Positions 1-6,685 of a DNA stretch of 6,685 nt are shown in pieces. The translations under genes were made by a program, and so were the position numbers. Where the stretch lies: assembly GCA_007128525.1 (NCBI GenBank), contig SKXG01000357.1, forward strand, positions 1 through 6,685. The letters run 5' to 3'. Every line of letters begins with the position of its first letter. Positions within the stretch are counted from its first letter, which is position 1. The notes under the pieces are model-generated. The model worked only from the letters and a program-made list of their open reading frames with translations, did not search any database and had not been told where the DNA came from. This stretch comes from Pseudomonadales bacterium. GTDB lineage: Bacteria; Pseudomonadota; Gammaproteobacteria; Pseudomonadales; Azotimanducaceae.

Positions 1-309
1 GATAAAGGGGTCCGCCTTGCGGTGCCGGGCGACATAATCAACAAAGGTCTGACCCTGTTCGTTGACGGCATCGAGCTGGTGGCCGTCGGCAATGAAGAAG
101 CCGATAAAGCGTTCGAAGTCGAAATCGCGCATGCTCTGATAGGCGTGTAGCAGCAACTGGAAGTCGGCATCACCGGGCAGCCGGCTGGTGTCTTTCTGCA
201 GGAAACTCCGAACGCGCTCGTCGCTCCAAACCTCATCGGTAACGGCGGCTTTGTCGCGCTTTTTTGGTGCGGCCGCCGGCTGAGCGGCGCCAGTCTTTGC
301 GTCTGTCAT
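1..309 (-). CDS. PA4642-family hypothetical protein, C-terminus cut by window edge
   Basis: The minus-strand frame reads 103 codons from ATG at 309 down to the window edge with no stop, so only the C-terminal end is missing. The protein opens with a low-complexity Ala/Pro/Lys stretch (residues about 3-22). A compact acidic/aromatic region follows, with the block DFERFIGFF (64-72), then GHQLDA (76-81) and NEQGQTFVDYVA (83-94). I recognise this block and its spacing from the small PA4642-family proteins of Pseudomonas and relatives, usually about 95-110 residues; their function is unknown. No signal peptide, membrane segment or catalytic motif is visible. The ATG at 309 is the only plausible start, because the frame has no start codon between it and an in-frame stop at 339-337. 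There is no strong Shine-Dalgarno sequence. The gene is divergent from ftsK. The family call comes from memory of the motif, not a search. Confidence 0.75.
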   Translation of the reverse strand, partial: MTDAKTGAAQPAAAPKKRDKAAVTDEVWSDERVRSFLQKDTSRLPGDADFQLLLHAYQSMRDFDFERFIGFFIADGHQLDAVNEQGQTFVDYVARHRKADPFI

Positions 310-338
310 GATTTGGCCATGATCCGGAAAAGGCGCCT

Positions 339-367
339 ATGATACGCGATGGCCGGGCCATTCCCAA
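339..367 (-). promoter_or_regulatory. Candidate sigma70 promoter for the PA4642-family gene
   Basis: Read on the minus strand, TTGGGA (367 to 362) and TATCAT (344 to 339) are separated by exactly 17 bases. They match the -35 and -10 consensus at 4/6 and 5/6 positions. Transcription would start near 332, giving a leader of about 23 bases. The spacer holds a 13-bp inverted repeat, ATGGCC-G-GGCCAT on the plus strand at 349-361. This is prediction from consensus and spacing only. Confidence 0.55.
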
Positions 368-383
368 CGCGCCGGTAGCAATA

Positions 384-393
384 AGCATATGCT
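384..393. repeat. Perfect 10-bp palindrome AGCATATGCT
   Basis: AGCATATGCT is identical to its reverse complement. It lies in the divergent intergenic region, centred about 56 bases upstream of the predicted start of the minus-strand gene and about 110 bases upstream of the predicted ftsK start. It could be a binding site for a dimeric regulator, but a 10-bp palindrome can also occur by chance. It does not match a LexA box. Confidence 0.3.
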
Positions 394-452
394 GTGGGGG
401 CACAAGTGATTATTCATAAAGTGAATCAGGTTCCATCTATAACACGCTGAAA

Positions 453-468
453 AAATTGATAAATTGAT
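453..468 (+). repeat. Tandem octamer repeat overlapping the ftsK -35 element
   Basis: AAATTGAT occurs twice in direct, gapless tandem (453-460 and 461-468) within an AT-rich tract that contrasts with the GC-rich flanks. The second copy supplies most of the predicted -35 hexamer (464-469). It may be a small duplication, an UP-like AT-rich element, or a pair of regulator half-sites. The sequence alone does not decide. Confidence 0.5.
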
Positions 469-492
469 GGGGGCGCCGATTCGAGCTAGAAT
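464..492 (+). promoter_or_regulatory. Candidate sigma70 promoter for the ftsK-lolA-rarA operon
   Basis: TTGATG (464-469) and TAGAAT (487-492) are separated by 17 bases, the optimal sigma70 spacing; they match consensus at 4/6 and 5/6 positions. Transcription would begin near 499, leaving a leader of fewer than 20 bases that contains the strong ribosome binding site. The discriminator after the -10 is GC-rich (GCGGCGC), a feature often associated with stringent control. No LexA box is visible, although ftsK is SOS-inducible in E. coli. Confidence 0.65.
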
Positions 493-505
493 GCGGCGCT
501 GAGTC

Positions 506-512
506 GGAGGAG
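506..512 (+). promoter_or_regulatory. Strong ribosome binding site fixing the TTG start of ftsK
   Basis: GGAGGAG lies directly upstream of TTG at 517, with 6 bases between GGAGG and the start codon. This is the best Shine-Dalgarno sequence in the window. It supports the non-ATG start, from which translation gives the hydrophilic N-terminus and first membrane helix expected of FtsK. Confidence 0.8.
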
Positions 513-516
513 TCCT

Positions 517-2778
517 TTGAGCGCATCCAACAGTCTTTCCGTCAGCGCGCCTTTGCGCGAGGTGGCGCTGATCGCATTGCTGGCCCTGGCCCTGTTTCTG
601 GTGCTGGCGCTGGTGTCCTATTCTGCCACGGACCCGGCCTGGTCCTATCGAGGCACCGGTCTGGAGGTCAATAACCTGGTGGGTCGCAGTGGCGCCTGGG
701 TTTCCGACGTGCTGTTCTCGCTGTTTGGCTTCAGCGCTTACTTGTTGCCGGCTGCGTTGCTGGTTGGTGCGATTCAGGTGTTGCGGCTGCGGCAATGGGT
801 CTGGGCCCTGATCCTGCTGCGCTGGTCCGGCTGGCTGCTGCTGCTGATCGCGGGTTGCCTGCTGTTGCGCCTGCATGTCACGGCAACGGGTACACTGCCG
901 GCCGGCCCGGGCGGCATGTTGGGAGACTGGCTGACGCAGGCCGGCCTGCCGGTGTTCAACTGGGTCGGGCTGACGTTGCTGGCTCTGGTGGCATTCACCA
1001 TCGGCAGCCAGGCGGCCTTTGCGTTCTCCTGGGTACAGGTGGCGGAGCGTACGGGGCGTTTGCTGTATGCGTTGACCGGTCTGTGCATCCAGTTTTTTGA
1101 CCGCCACTACGACAAGCTCATGCACCGCCGCGCCGAGCGACGCGATGCCCGCTACAAGCGCGCCACGCGCAAGGCCGCACTGAAAACCGAGCAGGCCGCC
1201 CGCGAAACCCGCAAGGCGCCAGAGATTCAGGCGCCGGCAGCGCGAGAGATCAAGCCGCGGCCGGTGCAAAAGGCCCTGTTCAAGGTCAAGCCCACCGAAG
1301 GCCTGCCGGACTTCGACCTGATGGACGATGGCGAAAACGACCCCAAGGCCGGCTACTCCAAGGAGTCGCTGGAGGCCATGTCCCGCCTGCTGGAGATCAA
1401 GCTCAAGGACTTCGGCATCGAGGCCGAGGTGGAATCGGTACTGCCCGGGCCGGTCATCACACGCTTTGAGATTCAGCCTGCGCCCGGTGTCAAAGTGAGC
1501 CGCATCAGCGCGCTGGCGAAGGATCTGGCCCGCTCGCTGGCGGTGATCAGTGTGCGCATCGTTGAAGTCATTCCGGGCAAGTCCGTGGTCGGCATTGAAG
1601 TGCCGAACGAGGACCGGGCGATCGTACGCCTGAAAGACCTGATCGTGTCCGAGACCTACCAAAATGCGAAGTCGCCGCTGACACTGGCGCTGGGACAGGA
1701 CATCGGTGGTGAGCCTGTGGTCGCGGACATCAGCCGCATGCCGCACCTGCTCGTCGCCGGGACCACCGGCTCGGGCAAGTCGGTGGGCGTCAACGCGATG
1801 CTGCTGAGCATTCTGTACAAGGCCACGCCGGAAGAGGTGCGGCTGATTCTGGTCGACCCGAAGATGCTGGAACTTTCGGTTTACGAAGGCATTCCACATC
1901 TGCTGGCACCTGTGGTCACCGACATGAAGGAGGCGGCACAGGCCTTGAACTGGTGTGTCGCCGAAATGGAGCGCCGCTACAAGCTGATGTCGCACATGGG
2001 TGTGCGCAATCTGGCCGGATTCAATCGCAAGGTGCGCGAGGCCAGTGAGCCCATTCCGGATCCATTGTGGCCGAAGGATGCCGAAGAGCCGGCGCCGGGC
2101 CTGACCACGTTGCCGATGATCGTCGTCGTCATTGATGAATTTGCCGACATGATGATGGTCGTAGGCAAGAAAGTGGAACAGCTCATTGCCCGTGTCGCAC
2201 AGAAAGCCCGGGCGGCGGGCATCCATCTGGTGCTGGCGACGCAACGCCCGTCGGTCGACGTCATCACAGGTCTGATCAAGGCCAATATCCCCAGCCGGAT
2301 CAGCTTTCAGGTGTCGTCCAAGGTGGATTCCCGCACCATTCTCGATCAGGGCGGCGCAGAACAACTGTTGGGCCATGGCGACATGCTGTATCTGCCACCG
2401 GGAACGGCGCTGCCGGTTCGTATCCACGGTGCATTCGTCTCCGATGACGAGGTGCACCGGGTTGTGGCCGACTGGAAGCAGCGCGGTGACGTCGAGTACC
2501 TGATCGACTTTGGTGACGACAACGTCAGCTTCAGCGATTTGCTGTCCGGCACGGACGGTGGCGAGAACGGCAGCGCAGAACAGGAAGACCCGTTGTATGA
2601 TGAGGCCGTCGGCTTTGTGCTGGACTCCCGTCGGGCGTCGATCTCTGCCGTCCAGCGCAAGCTGCGTGTGGGCTACAACCGTGCGGCGCGGCTGATTGAA
2701 GCCATGGAGGAGGCCGGTGTGGTTTCTTCCATGAACAGTAACGGCTCAAGAGAAGTACTGGTGCCCAAACGTGATTGA
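517..2778 (+). CDS. ftsK: DNA translocase FtsK
   Basis: FtsK is a septum-anchored, ATP-driven DNA pump that clears the chromosome terminus from the closing division site and activates XerCD recombination at dif. This copy has 753 residues. Four hydrophobic helices lie near 15-36, 64-90, 95-118 and 148-172. A charged Arg/Lys/Ala-rich linker follows (about 195-280), and then the alpha/beta motor. The motor shows the [12 protein letters not shown] block near 352-364, Walker A GTTGSGKS (415-422), Walker B VVVIDE ending at D540-E541, and TQRP (575-578). The C-terminal winged-helix gamma domain spans about 690-753 and includes the recognition stretch [11 protein letters not shown] (718-728), which in characterised FtsKs reads the polarity sequences and contacts XerD. 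The linker is very short compared with E. coli FtsK (1329 residues) and close to the short pseudomonad form. The TTG start is backed by a strong ribosome binding site. It is the first gene of a tightly overlapping operon. Confidence 0.98.
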   Translation: MSASNSLSVSAPLREVALIALLALALFLVLALVSYSATDPAWSYRGTGLEVNNLVGRSGAWVSDVLFSLFGFSAYLLPAALLVGAIQVLRLRQWVWALILLRWSGWLLLLIAGCLLLRLHVTATGTLPAGPGGMLGDWLTQAGLPVFNWVGLTLLALVAFTIGSQAAFAFSWVQVAERTGRLLYALTGLCIQFFDRHYDKLMHRRAERRDARYKRATRKAALKTEQAARETRKAPEIQAPAAREIKPRPVQKALFKVKPTEGLPDFDLMDDGENDPKAGYSKESLEAMSRLLEIKLKDFGIEAEVESVLPGPVITRFEIQPAPGVKVSRISALAKDLARSLAVISVRIVEVIPGKSVVGIEVPNEDRAIVRLKDLIVSETYQNAKSPLTLALGQDIGGEPVVADISRMPHLLVAGTTGSGKSVGVNAMLLSILYKATPEEVRLILVDPKMLELSVYEGIPHLLAPVVTDMKEAAQALNWCVAEMERRYKLMSHMGVRNLAGFNRKVREASEPIPDPLWPKDAEEPAPGLTTLPMIVVVIDEFADMMMVVGKKVEQLIARVAQKARAAGIHLVLATQRPSVDVITGLIKANIPSRISFQVSSKVDSRTILDQGGAEQLLGHGDMLYLPPGTALPVRIHGAFVSDDEVHRVVADWKQRGDVEYLIDFGDDNVSFSDLLSGTDGGENGSAEQEDPLYDEAVGFVLDSRRASISAVQRKLRVGYNRAARLIEAMEEAGVVSSMNSNGSREVLVPKRD

Positions 2779-3424
2779 AACTTTCAAGCGAACCGCCGTC
2801 CTGACCATGCTGCCACTGCTGCTCGTCAGTCTGAGTGGCCTGGCCAAGGAGTCCCCTGAAGATGCCGCCGCCCACCGGCTGGTGGAACGCCTGTCACCAG
2901 TGGAAACCCTGCAGGCTGACTTCAGCCAGGTGCTGATGGATTCAAGGCTCCAGGTGCAGCAGGAAGCGTCCGGGCGATTTCACATTGCCAGGCCGCTGCG
3001 TTTTCGCTGGGAAGTGGATGCGCCTTATGCCCAGCTGGTCGTCACTGATGACAAGCACCTGTACGTCTATGATCCAGATCTGATGCAGGTCAATGTGGAG
3101 CCGCTTGACGAGGCACTGGCAGGTACGCCAGCGCTGATTCTGGCGGGTGATCCCGCCGAGATCGTGGGCGAGTTCGATGTATTGCATTACCAGGAAGACA
3201 ACGGAGACCGCTTCAGCCTCTTTCCCAAGGCTGCGGACTCGATGTATACGGAGCTGCGCCTGCACTTCAGCGATGATGTCCTGACCCGGCTGGAGATCCT
3301 TGATGCCATGGGCCAGCGCACCCTGGTGCAGTTGTCAGCGGTCGAGATCAATGCGCCCATAGATGCAGAACTGTTCAGCTTTGAGATCCCGCCCGATACT
3401 GATGTGATCGGAGATGTGCCCTAG
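2771..3424 (+). CDS. lolA: Outer-membrane lipoprotein carrier LolA (precursor)
   Basis: LolA is the periplasmic chaperone that takes mature lipoproteins from LolCDE at the inner membrane and delivers them to LolB at the outer membrane. The 217-residue precursor begins with a Sec signal peptide: basic K6-R7, a hydrophobic core at about 9-22, and likely cleavage after GLA at residue 25. The mature part carries family hallmarks: LQADFSQ (47-53), [13 protein letters not shown] (68-80), [17 protein letters not shown] (91-107), and the C-terminal [13 protein letters not shown]74 in the ARP motif appears to correspond to the E. coli residue Arg43, implicated in cargo release. The GTG start at 2771 is chosen because no other start lies between it and the in-frame stop at 2732-2734. 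The next ATG (2807) would remove the basic signal-peptide end. The start lies inside the end of ftsK (8-base overlap) and has no good Shine-Dalgarno sequence, so translational coupling is likely. Confidence 0.95.
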   Translation: MIETFKRTAVLTMLPLLLVSLSGLAKESPEDAAAHRLVERLSPVETLQADFSQVLMDSRLQVQQEASGRFHIARPLRFRWEVDAPYAQLVVTDDKHLYVYDPDLMQVNVEPLDEALAGTPALILAGDPAEIVGEFDVLHYQEDNGDRFSLFPKAADSMYTELRLHFSDDVLTRLEILDAMGQRTLVQLSAVEINAPIDAELFSFEIPPDTDVIGDVP

Positions 3425-4748
3425 TCCTTCCAACACTGAGGGCGACCTCTTTGGCGGGCCGGAGATAGATCCGGGCGCACCGCTTGCGGCGCGTATGCGG
3501 CCGCGCACGCTGGCCGAATTTTATGGTCAGAGCCACTTGCTTGGCCCGGATCAGCCCCTTGGCAAGCTGGTCGAGCAGGGGCGTTTGCACTCCATGCTGT
3601 TCTGGGGACCACCTGGCACCGGGAAGACTACCCTGGCACGGCTGCTCGCGACCGAGGCTGGCGCCAACTGGCTGAGCCTGTCGGCTGTGCTCGGCGGCGT
3701 CAAAGAGGTCCGCAGCGCGATTGATCAGGCGCGGGATGCCCAGCAGCGTGGAAAACGCACCGTGCTCTTCATCGACGAGATCCATCGCTTCAACAAGGCC
3801 CAGCAGGATGCTTTTCTGCCACACGTCGAAGCCGGCACTGTTACGCTGATCGGGGCCACGACGGAGAATCCGTCGTTCGAGGTGAACAACGCTTTGCTGT
3901 CGCGACTGCGTGTGTACGTGCTCAAGGCATTGGATGACGGCGCGCTCAGTGACATCGTGGATCAGGCGCTTGCGGATGCCGACCGGGGGCTGGGTCAGGC
4001 CAGTCTGCAGCTCAGTGATGACGGGCGGCGTCTGTTGTTGGCCGCTGCCGATGGTGATGCCCGTCGCGCACTGAACTTGCTGGATCTGGCGGCGCAGTTG
4101 ACGGCGCCTGGCGGGACCATCAGCGCTGAAACAATCCGTGACGTGGCGGCGGAACGGATGCGCGCCTTCGACAACAAGGGTGAGCAGTTCTACGACCAGA
4201 TCTCGGTGCTGCACAAGGCAGTGCGTGGCAGTGCGCCGGATGCCGCACTGTACTGGTTGTGTCGGATGCTCGATGGTGGCTGCGATCCGCTGTACATCGC
4301 CCGGCGCCTGGTGCGCATGGCCACGGAAGATATCGGTAACGCCGACCCCAGGGCCCTCCAGATGACACTGGCGGCCTGGGACACCTATCACCGCCTGGGA
4401 TCACCGGAAGGCGAGCTGGCGCTCGCGCAGGCGGTGCTATATCTGGCCTGCGTGCCCAAAAGCAACGCCGTCTATACGGCTTACAAGGCGGCTCGGAGCC
4501 ACGTCAGTGAGACCGGCAGTTATCCAGTACCGGAACGCTTTCGCAACGCCGTGACCGGGCTGATGAAAGACCTGGGCTATGGCGACGGTTACCGCTATGC
4601 CCATGACGAAGTCGACGCCTATGCTGCAGGCGAGCACTATTTTCCCGATGAGCTGCCTGAACAGCACTACTACCAGCCGGCACCACGCGGCCTGGAGCAG
4701 CGCATTGCCGAGCACCTGGCCCGTCTGCGGGCCGCAGACAGGGGTTGA
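3414..4748 (+). CDS. rarA: Replication-associated recombination protein A, clamp-loader-like AAA+ ATPase
   Basis: RarA (MgsA; Mgs1/WRNIP1 family) is a homotetrameric AAA+ ATPase related to clamp loaders that acts at stalled replication forks and single-strand gaps. The 444-residue length is close to E. coli RarA (447). Visible motifs are PLAARMRP (23-30), Walker A GPPGTGKT (65-72), Walker [12 protein letters not shown] with D121-E122, sensor 1 GATTENPSF (147-155, N152), the arginine-finger segment LLSRLRVY (R164), and sensor 2 GDARRALN (214-221). The C-terminal tetramerisation region includes [22 protein letters not shown] and [12 protein letters not shown], and the tail keeps the [15 protein letters not shown] and GLEQRI blocks. 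The ATG at 3414 overlaps the end of lolA by 11 bases. GGAG abuts this start codon with no spacer, too close for normal use, so coupling to lolA translation is likely. The first 20 or so residues are poorly conserved in the family, leaving the exact start slightly uncertain. Confidence 0.97.
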   Translation: MCPSPSNTEGDLFGGPEIDPGAPLAARMRPRTLAEFYGQSHLLGPDQPLGKLVEQGRLHSMLFWGPPGTGKTTLARLLATEAGANWLSLSAVLGGVKEVRSAIDQARDAQQRGKRTVLFIDEIHRFNKAQQDAFLPHVEAGTVTLIGATTENPSFEVNNALLSRLRVYVLKALDDGALSDIVDQALADADRGLGQASLQLSDDGRRLLLAAADGDARRALNLLDLAAQLTAPGGTISAETIRDVAAERMRAFDNKGEQFYDQISVLHKAVRGSAPDAALYWLCRMLDGGCDPLYIARRLVRMATEDIGNADPRALQMTLAAWDTYHRLGSPEGELALAQAVLYLACVPKSNAVYTAYKAARSHVSETGSYPVPERFRNAVTGLMKDLGYGDGYRYAHDEVDAYAAGEHYFPDELPEQHYYQPAPRGLEQRIAEHLARLRAADRG

Positions 4749-4754
4749 TCCCGG

Positions 4755-4776
4755 CCAGAGACCCGATTGGGTCTGG
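4755..4776 (+). other. Stem-loop after rarA
   Basis: AGACCC (4759-4764) and GGGTCT (4769-4774) form a 6-bp stem around a GATT loop. An outer CC/GG pair can close it across a 2-base bulge. It starts 7 bases after the rarA stop. No run of T follows, so it does not qualify as a canonical intrinsic terminator. It may protect the 3' end of the ftsK-lolA-rarA transcript or weakly attenuate read-through into serS. Confidence 0.45.
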
Positions 4777-4778
4777 CG

Positions 4779-6128
<1,350 letters not shown>

Positions 6129-6134
6129 TCAACC

Positions 6135-6685
6135 ATGGACTATCTGCCGCTGTACCTTTCCCTGCGTGGACGACGCTGTCTGGTCGTGGGCGGTGGCGAG
6201 ATCGCGCTGCGCAAACTGCAGTGGCTGGTAGAAGCCGACGCACAGGTGCGGATGGTCGCACCGGACTTCAGTCCAGAAGTGCAGGACTACGCGACCGAGC
6301 ACGGCGTCGAGCTTGTTGAGCGGCCTTATCAGGATGGTGATGTGCAGGGCTGCATGCTGGTCATCGCCGCCACCGATCAGGATGCCGTCAATCGCGCTGT
6401 CTTCGAGGCCTGCGAGCAGCACAATATTTTCGTCAATACCGTGGACGATCAGGCGCTGTGCACCGCGATATTTCCGGCCATCATCCGCCGCGATCCGGTG
6501 TTGATATCTGTCTCAACCGGTGGTGCATCGCCGACGCTCGCACGCCTGATCCGGGGCTGGATCGAGACGGCACTGCCCGCGGGTCTTGGTCAGCTCGCTG
6601 AGTTTTCCGGTCGCCTGCGTGACAAAGTCCGGCAGCGCTTTGCCAGCATGGGTGAACGCCGTCAGTTCTGGGAAGATCTTGCTGC
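6135..6685 (+). CDS. cysG: Siroheme synthase CysG, N-terminal part (cut by window edge)
   Basis: CysG converts uroporphyrinogen III to siroheme, the cofactor of sulfite and nitrite reductases. Its N-terminal half is the NAD-dependent precorrin-2 dehydrogenase and sirohydrochlorin ferrochelatase; the C-terminal half is the SAM-dependent methyltransferase. The visible 183 residues match enterobacterial CysG without gaps: MDYLP start, Rossmann loop VVGGGEIALRK (17-27), IAATDQDAVN (77-86), NTVDD with D104 at the catalytic aspartate position of Salmonella CysG, STGGASPTLAR (127-137), and MGERRQFWEDL in the dimerisation region. Residue 128 is Thr where Salmonella has the phosphorylated Ser128. The gapless match through MGERR favours a full-length fused CysG, but the methyltransferase half lies outside the window. 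A stand-alone dehydrogenase/chelatase is therefore not excluded. With only 6 bases after serS and no clear Shine-Dalgarno sequence, co-transcription and reinitiation are likely. Confidence 0.92.
   Translation, partial: MDYLPLYLSLRGRRCLVVGGGEIALRKLQWLVEADAQVRMVAPDFSPEVQDYATEHGVELVERPYQDGDVQGCMLVIAATDQDAVNRAVFEACEQHNIFVNTVDDQALCTAIFPAIIRRDPVLISVSTGGASPTLARLIRGWIETALPAGLGQLAEFSGRLRDKVRQRFASMGERRQFWEDLA

Noticed and set aside
391..410. LexA box upstream of ftsK, as in SOS-inducible E. coli ftsK
   Set aside because: CTGT is present, but the matching ACAG half-site at the proper spacing is not.
404..428. Imperfect AT-rich repeat and inverted repeat (AAGTGA twice; ATTCA/TGAAT) as a CRP- or FNR-type site
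   Set aside because: The half-sites have the wrong spacing and too few consensus matches, and AT-rich promoter regions give such partial symmetries easily.
337..2457. A 706-codon open frame on the minus strand, antisense to ftsK
   Set aside because: Its translation is Gln/His/Arg-rich with no recognisable domain. It lies entirely opposite a clearly functional ftsK and its promoter. Long antisense frames without stops are expected from the codon bias of GC-rich genes.
3375..4391. A 338-codon minus-strand open frame opposite rarA
   Set aside because: It is low-complexity, has no family features and is fully antisense to conserved rarA motifs, so it is a codon-bias shadow.
4755..4776. Intrinsic terminator after rarA
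   Set aside because: The stem-loop is real but short and bulged, and no T-run follows, so it is listed as a stem-loop only.

Overview
The window is a compact, fully coding housekeeping region of a moderately high-GC gammaproteobacterium. The protein sequences and the order ftsK-lolA-rarA-serS-cysG resemble the block known from Pseudomonas and Xanthomonas relatives. CysG matches the enterobacterial protein without gaps over 183 residues, and an upstream gene belongs to the PA4642 family. I cannot name the genus from sequence alone.

Layout: the left edge (1-309, minus strand) carries nearly all of a small PA4642-family protein of unknown function. A 207-base divergent intergenic region (310-516) follows, with a sigma70-type promoter candidate on each strand, a perfect 10-bp palindrome and a tandem octamer repeat. 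The rest is on the plus strand: ftsK (517-2778, TTG start), lolA (2771-3424, GTG start, overlapping ftsK by 8 bases) and rarA (3414-4748, overlapping lolA by 11 bases). A 99-base gap contains a hairpin, a 15-bp inverted repeat and a good candidate promoter for serS (4848-6128). After only 6 bases comes cysG (6135 onward), cut by the right edge inside its central dimerisation region.

The genes do not form one pathway. FtsK acts in division and chromosome segregation, LolA carries lipoproteins across the periplasm, RarA acts at stalled replication forks, SerS charges tRNA-Ser, and CysG makes siroheme. The overlaps imply that ftsK, lolA and rarA are co-transcribed and translationally coupled. 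serS-cysG looks like a second unit with its own promoter, possibly also receiving read-through from rarA.

I found no mobile element, CRISPR array, RNA gene, toxin-antitoxin pair or defence system, and no previously undescribed system. The points worth a second look are regulatory: short symmetric or repeated elements at the three promoters, the serS leader repeat, and a Ser-to-Thr change at the CysG position known to be phosphorylated in Salmonella.
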